DNA from: Stenotrophomonas sp. 704A1
GTDB lineage: Bacteria > Pseudomonadota > Gammaproteobacteria > Xanthomonadales > Xanthomonadaceae
Assembly: GCF_030549525.1 (NCBI RefSeq)
Contig: NZ_CP130831.1
Location: 521,501 to 585,500 of the forward strand
Length of the DNA stretch: 64,000 nt
Direction: 5' to 3'
Part shown: positions 59,718 through 64,000 of the stretch, piece by piece
How positions within the stretch are numbered: position 1 is the first letter of the stretch
Layout: the number at the start of each line of letters is the position of its first letter
Translations under genes and position numbers: made by a program
Notes under the pieces: model-generated
What the model was told of the DNA's origin: nothing
The model's database searches: none
The model's input: the letters and a program-made list of their open reading frames with translations, nothing else

Positions 59718-60981
59718 CGAACAACGAGCCCTGTCGTGGTGGCGGAGCGAGCTGCGCGCGCAGCGCTGCCGGGTCGTCCAGCGCCCTGCGCGGGTGGTGG
59801 TCGGCCAGCAGCACGAACGGCAGCAGCTTGCTCAACGGCGCCTTCAGGCGCGCCACGTCGGCCACCCGCAGGCGACCGTGGCGGCGTGCCATCAGGACAC
59901 GCTTGACGTTGCGCACGCCCAGGCCGGGAACGCGCAGCAGCAGTTCCTTCGGCGCGCGGTTGAGGTCCACGGGGAAGCGCTCCGGGTGGCGGATTGCCCA
60001 GGCCATCTTCGGGTCGATGTCCAGGTCCAGCATGCCGTCCCGGGTGGTATCGGTGATTTCTTCCACGCCGTAGCCATAGAAGCGCAGCAGCCAGTCGGCC
60101 TGGTACAGGCGGTGCTCGCGCTGCAGCGGCGGCGGCTGCAGCGGCAGCTGCCGGCTGGCATCGGGAATGGGGCTGAAGGCCGAGTAGTAGACCCGGCGCA
60201 TGCGGTAGTTGCCGTACAGCGCATCGGCGCTGGCCAGGATCTGCCGGTCGTTGGCACCGTCGGCGCCGACGATCATCTGCGTGCTCTGCCCGGCCGGAGC
60301 GAAGCGGGGAGGGCGCGGGCGTGCGCTGCGGGTGGCTGTCGGCGCGACCACGGGCGGTGCCTTGCGCGCTTCCTTGGCTTCTTCGATGCGCCAGCGCAGC
60401 TCGCCCATCGCGCCGCGGATGGACTGCACGGTCTTCTCCGGTGCCAATGCGCTCAGCCCGGCCTCGGTGGGCAGTTCCACGTTGATCGACAGGCGGTCGG
60501 CATGGCGCCCGGCACTGGCCAACAGTTCCGGCGAGGCCTCGGGAATGGTCTTGAGGTGGATGTAGCCGGCGAAGCGATGGTCCTCTCGCAGCTGCCGCGC
60601 CACCTCCACCATCTGTTCCATGGTGTAGTCGGCATTGCGGATGATCCCGCTGGAAAGGAACAGGCCTTCGATGTAGTTGCGCTTGTAGAAATCCAGGGTG
60701 AGCGCCACCACCTCGTCCACGCTGAAGCGGGCGCGCGGCACGTTGCTGGACACACGGTTGACGCAGTACGCGCAGTCGTAGACGCAGAAGTTGGTCAGCA
60801 GGATCTTCAGCAGGGAAACGCAGCGGCCATCGGGCGTGTAGCTGTGGCAGATGCCCATGCCCTCGGTGCTGCCGATACCGCCACTGGCGCGCGAATCACG
60901 CTTGCCCGCACCGCTGGAGGCGCAGGAGGCGTCGTATTTGGCGGCATCGGCCAGAATGGCCAGCTTGCGGATGGTTTCCAT
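59698..60981 (-). CDS. Putative DNA modification/repair radical SAM protein (TIGR03916 type)
   Basis: 427 residues. Radical-SAM Fe-S motif C66-VYD-C70-AY-C73 (CxxxCxxC) after GMGICHSYTPDGRCVSLLKI, a TIM-barrel core with FLSSGIIRNADYTMEQM and IHLKTIPEASPELL, and a C-terminal helix-hairpin-helix (LLLRVPGLGVRNVKRVL) for DNA binding. The reaction is unknown; it is constantly paired with the DUF4130/UdgX protein in bacteria. First gene of the two-gene operon; a palindrome lies just upstream. Confidence 0.9.
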   Translation of the reverse strand: METIRKLAILADAAKYDASCASSGAGKRDSRASGGIGSTEGMGICHSYTPDGRCVSLLKILLTNFCVYDCAYCVNRVSSNVPRARFSVDEVVALTLDFYKRNYIEGLFLSSGIIRNADYTMEQMVEVARQLREDHRFAGYIHLKTIPEASPELLASAGRHADRLSINVELPTEAGLSALAPEKTVQSIRGAMGELRWRIEEAKEARKAPPVVAPTATRSARPRPPRFAPAGQSTQMIVGADGANDRQILASADALYGNYRMRRVYYSAFSPIPDASRQLPLQPPPLQREHRLYQADWLLRFYGYGVEEITDTTRDGMLDLDIDPKMAWAIRHPERFPVDLNRAPKELLLRVPGLGVRNVKRVLMARRHGRLRVADVARLKAPLSKLLPFVLLADHHPRRALDDPAALRAQLAPPPRQGSLFDAAPAA

Positions 60982-61003
60982 TGAGGAAACCTACGGACAG
61001 GGG

Positions 61004-61020
61004 GTCTCATTGGATGAGAC
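61004..61020. promoter_or_regulatory. Perfect 17-bp palindrome ahead of the radical SAM gene
   Basis: GTCTCAT-tgg-ATGAGAC, extended by GGG on the left and CCCC on the right (with a 2-nt bulge), 23-39 bp upstream of the start codon. It is a possible operator (SOS or other damage response) or a 5'-UTR hairpin. Confidence 0.5.
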
Positions 61021-61043
61021 AGCCCCTTAACCCTTCAGGATCC

Positions 61044-61103
61044 CGCCGGGCATGGCCCGGCGCTGTCCCCGCGCGTCCGGTAGCGCCGGTCCATGACCGG
61101 CGC
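61044..61103. repeat. REP repeats between the radical SAM and pilU genes
   Basis: CGCCGGGCATGGCCCGGCGC followed by TGTC (terminus altered) and GTAGCGCCGGTCCATGACCG plus GCG, 8 bp before the pilU stop. Confidence 0.75.
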
Positions 61104-61111
61104 GCGCGCCG

Positions 61112-62239
61112 TCAGAAGCCGTGGGTGATCGTCGGCTGCCCGGCCGAGAAGTCGGCGTACGGGTCATGCTCGCCGCTGCCGCCCTCGGACAACCGGAACT
61201 TCAACGCCAGGCCGTCGCGCGAGTCGGCCGCGCGCAGCGCTTCCTCCTGCTCGATGGTGCCGTTCTTGGCCAACCGGAACAGGCACTGGTCGAAGCTCTC
61301 CATGCCTTCTTCCAGCGACGCCTCCATCGCTGCCTTGATCTCGTGCACCTGCCCGCGGCGCAGCAGGTCGCGGATCATCGGCGTGTTGATCAGCACCTCG
61401 GTGGCCGGCAGGCGGCGCCCTTCCTTGTTCTTCACCAGGCGCTGGCTGATCACCGCGCGCAGGTTCAGTGCCAGGTTCATCAGCACGTTCTTGTGCGCGC
61501 TTTCCGGGAAGAAGTTGAGGATGCGCTCGATGGTCTGGTCGGCGTTGTTGGAGTGCAGCGTGGCCAGGCACAGGTGCCCGGTCTCGGCGAAGGCGATGGC
61601 TGCCTCCATCGTCTCGGCGTCCAGGATCTCGCCGATCAGGATCACATCCGGCGCCTCGCGCATCGCGTTCTTCAGCGCATTGTGGAACGCATGGGTGTCC
61701 AGCCCCACCTCGCGCTGGTTGACGATGGACATCTTGTGCTTGTGCAGGTACTCGATCGGGTCCTCGATGGTGAGGATGTGCCCGGTGGTGGTGCTGTTGC
61801 GGTGGTCGATCATCGACGCCAGCGAGGTCGACTTGCCGGAACCGGTGGACCCCACCACCAGTACCAGCCCGCGCGGGGTCATGATGACGTCCTTCAGCAC
61901 CTGCGGCAGGTTGAGCTCTTCGATGCTCGGAATCCGGCTGCGGATGGCGCGGATGACCATGCCGACTTCGCCGCGCTGCTTGAACACGTTGACGCGGAAG
62001 CGCCCGGCGTCTGCCAGGGCGATGGCCATGTTGAGCTCCAGGTCGCGTTCGAACTGGGGCACCTGGCCCTCGTCCATCAGCGAATAGGCGATCTTCTTGA
62101 CCATGCCGGGCGGCAGGCCGGTGTTGCCGAGCGGATACAGCTTGCCCTCGATCTTGATGTAGACCGGCGCGCCGGTGGTCAAGAACATGTCCGAAGCGTT
62201 CTTTTCGGTCATCAGCTTCAGGAAGTAGCCGATATCCAT
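61112..62239 (-). CDS. pilU: Type IV pilus retraction ATPase PilU
   Basis: 375 residues. Secretion-ATPase domain: Walker A GSTGSGKS (130-137), Asp box TIEDPIEYLH, Walker B region PDVILIGEILDAETMEAA, His box LATLHSNNADQTIERILNFF. The C-terminal extension (LKFRLSEGGSGEHDPYADFS) separates PilU from PilT. It aids pilus retraction with PilT. It is usually next to pilT, which is not seen in this window on either side. Start at MDIGYFLKLM. Confidence 0.93.
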   Translation of the reverse strand: MDIGYFLKLMTEKNASDMFLTTGAPVYIKIEGKLYPLGNTGLPPGMVKKIAYSLMDEGQVPQFERDLELNMAIALADAGRFRVNVFKQRGEVGMVIRAIRSRIPSIEELNLPQVLKDVIMTPRGLVLVVGSTGSGKSTSLASMIDHRNSTTTGHILTIEDPIEYLHKHKMSIVNQREVGLDTHAFHNALKNAMREAPDVILIGEILDAETMEAAIAFAETGHLCLATLHSNNADQTIERILNFFPESAHKNVLMNLALNLRAVISQRLVKNKEGRRLPATEVLINTPMIRDLLRRGQVHEIKAAMEASLEEGMESFDQCLFRLAKNGTIEQEEALRAADSRDGLALKFRLSEGGSGEHDPYADFSAGQPTITHGF

Positions 62240-62273
62240 CGCGAATTTTCCCCAACGAAACTGCCGGCGCCCG

Positions 62274-62303
62274 TTGCAAGCACGGTACCGGCTTGACGAC
62301 AAT
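62274..62303 (+). promoter_or_regulatory. Predicted sigma-70 promoter of the DUF4398-ompA operon
   Basis: TTGCAA (62274-62279), 18-bp spacer, GACAAT (62298-62303) in GACAATGGCCG, about 34 bp before the ATG. The surrounding CGGTACCGG...CCGGTACGG forms an imperfect inverted repeat. Confidence 0.45.
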
Positions 62304-62336
62304 GGCCGTGAACCGACAACCGGTACGGCCTCCCCA

Positions 62337-62726
62337 ATGAAACGACTTAGCTTCGCACGAATGCGCCACAGCCTGTATGTGATGGCGTTTGCATTCGCAC
62401 TGTCTGCTCCTGCCTGGGCGCAGGACGGCGCGCTGGAACTGGCGCAGGCCCGGCAGGCGGTGGACAAGGCCACCCAGGCCGACGCCGACCAGTACGCCCC
62501 GGACCTGATCGGGCTGGCCCGCCAGGGCCTGGAGCAGGCCCAGCGGGCCGCGGGCGACCGCCGCGAGCGCAAGAACGCGCCGGCGATGGCGCTGCGCGCA
62601 GCCGCCGACGCCGACCTGGCCCGCGCCCGCAGCGAGGAAGCTACCGCCACGGCCCAGCTGCAGCTGCGCCGCAACGAGGTCAACCAGCTGCAGCGCCAGC
62701 TGTCGACCGGAGAGGACCGCCGATGA
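62337..62726 (+). CDS. DUF4398 domain envelope protein
   Basis: 129 residues. Signal peptide (MKRLSFARMRHSLYVMAFAF, cleavage near AWA), then a long Ala/Gln/Arg-rich helix (LELAQARQAVDKATQADADQ, LARQGLEQAQRAAGDRR, ATAQLQLRRNEVNQLQRQLS), the DUF4398 pattern. Likely a periplasmic coiled coil. It overlaps the OmpA gene (ATGA), so the two are made together; the pair resembles one split protein. Confidence 0.85.
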   Translation: MKRLSFARMRHSLYVMAFAFALSAPAWAQDGALELAQARQAVDKATQADADQYAPDLIGLARQGLEQAQRAAGDRRERKNAPAMALRAAADADLARARSEEATATAQLQLRRNEVNQLQRQLSTGEDRR

Positions 62727-63607
62727 AGACGCTTTCCGTCGCAACCCTGGCCGTGCTGCTGGCGCTGCCGGCGCTGGCCGCGGCCGCCGACAATCCGATG
62801 GTCGGGCAGCTGAGCCAGCGCCTGCAGGCGATCCAGGCCAATCCGGACACCGCCGAGCTGGGCGCCTTCGAGCGCATGCAGGCGCAGCAGGCCATCGCCA
62901 CCCTTGACAAGGCCAAGCGCCGCGACCAGGAACTGGCGACCTACCTGGCCGAGCGCCGGGTCGAAATCGCCGAAACCGCGGTGCGTGCGGCGCTGGCCGC
63001 GCGCGAGGTCGACCGCCTGGAGCGCACCCGCAGCGACCTGCTGATCGAAGCCAGTCGCCGCGACGCCGCCCGTGCCCGCCAGGAAGCCGAGCAGCTGCGC
63101 ATGCAGGCCCAGATGCAGGCCGAAGAGGCTGAGCGCCTGCGCCTGGCCGCCGAGGCCGAGACCCTGGCCCGCCAGGACGCCGAGAACGCCCTGACCAGCG
63201 TGGCCGGCAAGCAGCAGCAGCGGCTCAGCGCGGCCCAGCAGAATGCGGCCAAGCTGGCCCGCGAGGAAGCCGAGCTGGTATCGGGGCAGAAGCTGCCGGG
63301 CTCGAAGTTCGACGGCCGCGGCGAAGTCTTCACCTTCGCCGGCGATGCCTTCGCCGCAGGGGCCGCCAGCCTGTCCGGTGGCGCCCGCAACCAGGCCAAG
63401 GCGCTGGCCGAGTACCTGAACATCGGCAAGAAGGGGCGGATCCGCATCGAGGCCTATGACAGCGCCAATGGCGTGGGCCAGAAGCGTGCCGAAGCCCTGC
63501 GGGATGCCCTGGTATCGGCCGGTGTCGCCAGCAGCCGTATCCAGCTCAGCGGCAAGAAGGCGGCGTCCACCCGTGCCCGCTCGGCCGAGGTCGTCATCGC
63601 ACCGTAA
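62723..63607 (+). CDS. OmpA-family protein with periplasmic coiled coil
   Basis: 294 residues. Signal peptide (MKTLSVATLAVLLALPALAA), a long coiled coil ~45-190 rich in Ala/Arg/Glu (RRDAARARQEAEQLRMQAQM), and a C-terminal OmpA-like peptidoglycan-binding domain ~205-294 (VFTFAGDAFAAGAASLSGGA, RIRIEAYDSANGVGQKRAEA). No TM beta-barrel. It probably tethers or spaces the cell wall together with the DUF4398 protein. Confidence 0.9.
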   Translation: MKTLSVATLAVLLALPALAAAADNPMVGQLSQRLQAIQANPDTAELGAFERMQAQQAIATLDKAKRRDQELATYLAERRVEIAETAVRAALAAREVDRLERTRSDLLIEASRRDAARARQEAEQLRMQAQMQAEEAERLRLAAEAETLARQDAENALTSVAGKQQQRLSAAQQNAAKLAREEAELVSGQKLPGSKFDGRGEVFTFAGDAFAAGAASLSGGARNQAKALAEYLNIGKKGRIRIEAYDSANGVGQKRAEALRDALVSAGVASSRIQLSGKKAASTRARSAEVVIAP

Positions 63608-63931
63608 TTGCTTGAATTTGTTTGTTTTTCGTTGCGTTGAGTATTCAGCCTGAACCCCGCCCCGGCGGGGTTCGGTGTTTCCTGTCGCAGGGGCTTGAAC
63701 CCCGCCCGGAGCAAGCGTAGGGTCAATCGTCCGGGACGCAATGCCGCGGACCGGACGATGGGAGGGCCGGGCCGATGCACGCAGGGCGCGAACCGCAGCA
63801 GACCGACATGCGCAGGCCAGTGCTGCAGGTCGTTGTGGGCACCCAGGCGGTCATCGACCGGCGCTCCTCCATGAACAACGCCCCGTGCCTTGCGGCCGGG
63901 GCGTTCGTGTATCTGTCGAAGGAGGTCCATC
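63608..63931 (+). other. Intergenic region with two hairpins
   Basis: No convincing gene. GAACCCCGC-cccg-GCGGGGTTC (63652-63673) with a short T-rich tail is the likely ompA terminator. AACGCCCC...GGGGCGTT (63877-63905) sits just ahead of the next gene's ribosome site. Confidence 0.5.
63652..63673 (+). terminator. Probable intrinsic terminator after the OmpA gene
   Basis: Perfect 9-bp GC stem with a 4-nt loop, followed by GGTGTTTCC; the T tract is weak. Confidence 0.55.
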
Positions 63932-64000
63932 ATGTTTGAAGATCAGCCCCAGAGCGAGATCGACGCCCGCCGCGCGCGCGATCCGGAGTTCCGGGCACTC
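63932..64000 (+). CDS. DUF465/YdcH-like small protein, truncated by window end
   Basis: ATG 63932 behind a strong AAGGAGGTCCATC. Visible 23 residues MFEDQPQSEIDARRARDPEF then RAL, resembling the start of the short DUF465 (YdcH/SlyX-like) proteins of Xanthomonadaceae. Only the N-terminus is available, so the family call is tentative. Confidence 0.6.
   Translation, partial: MFEDQPQSEIDARRARDPEFRAL

Noticed and set aside
63775..63942. 54-codon frame MHAGREPQQTDMRRPVLQVV overlapping the last gene
   Set aside because: Weak start context, composition not protein-like, and it overlaps the strong ribosome site of the DUF465-like gene.

Overview
The window looks like chromosomal DNA of a Stenotrophomonas species (S. 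maltophilia complex, Xanthomonadaceae). The sequence is GC-rich (roughly two thirds G+C by eye). Intergenic gaps are studded with short palindromes that begin or end with GTAG/CTAC around a GCCGGGC-type stem, the REP-like 'SMAG' repeats of this genus. Many proteins are Xanthomonadaceae-typical (DUF3247, DUF6630-like, Lrp-dadA-alr, PilU, BtuB under a B12 riboswitch). No rRNA, tRNA, CRISPR array, prophage or insertion sequence was seen. About 61 protein genes are supported, two of them cut by the window ends.

Layout. 0-9 kb: MpaB-like oxygenase, M13 peptidase, a PAS/EAL c-di-GMP phosphodiesterase with a dead GGDEF domain, and a LysR regulator divergent from doxX and a ring-opening dioxygenase. 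9-16 kb: CPA1 antiporter, small DUF proteins, motA-motB and a cytoplasmic msrB. 16-23 kb: Lrp-type regulator divergent from dadA-alr (D-alanine catabolism) and an orphan hybrid histidine kinase. 23-29 kb: rsmC-rsuA-HAD run, fabA-fabB and dinB. 28.8-30.3 kb: an AT-richer secreted serine protease that looks acquired. 30-42 kb: MBL hydrolase, NAD(P)-binding protein with divergent LysR, methyltransferase, gph, btuB with riboswitch, acyltransferase, histidine phosphatase with a possible leader peptide, TfoX_C protein, free-Met-sulfoxide reductase, bioD and a MocR regulator. 42-47.5 kb: periplasmic methionine-sulfoxide repair operon msrB-dipZ-msrA facing an OmpR-type two-component system. 47.7-54 kb: phasin, queD, and a TonB receptor followed by an M14 peptidase. 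54-58 kb: rhlE, a repeat-filled 0.9-kb gap, and the tyrosine-catabolism pair fahA-maiA. 58-64 kb: a two-gene DNA-repair module (UdgX/DUF4130 fusion plus radical SAM protein), pilU, DUF4398-ompA and a DUF465-type gene cut at the end.

Themes. Oxidised methionine is served by four enzymes (cytoplasmic MsrB, Tat-exported lipoprotein MsrB, anchored MsrA, fRMsr), and the exported pair is linked to an electron-delivery protein. The strongest non-standard signals are: two oppositely oriented ~105-nt hairpin elements (56004-56105 and 56215-56320) that share a 52-nt folded loop with pairing-preserving differences; a 5 x 44-bp REP tandem array; an orphan intrinsic terminator that hints at a small RNA; a translationally coupled Cys-rich mini-ORF; and clean palindromes in several divergent promoters.
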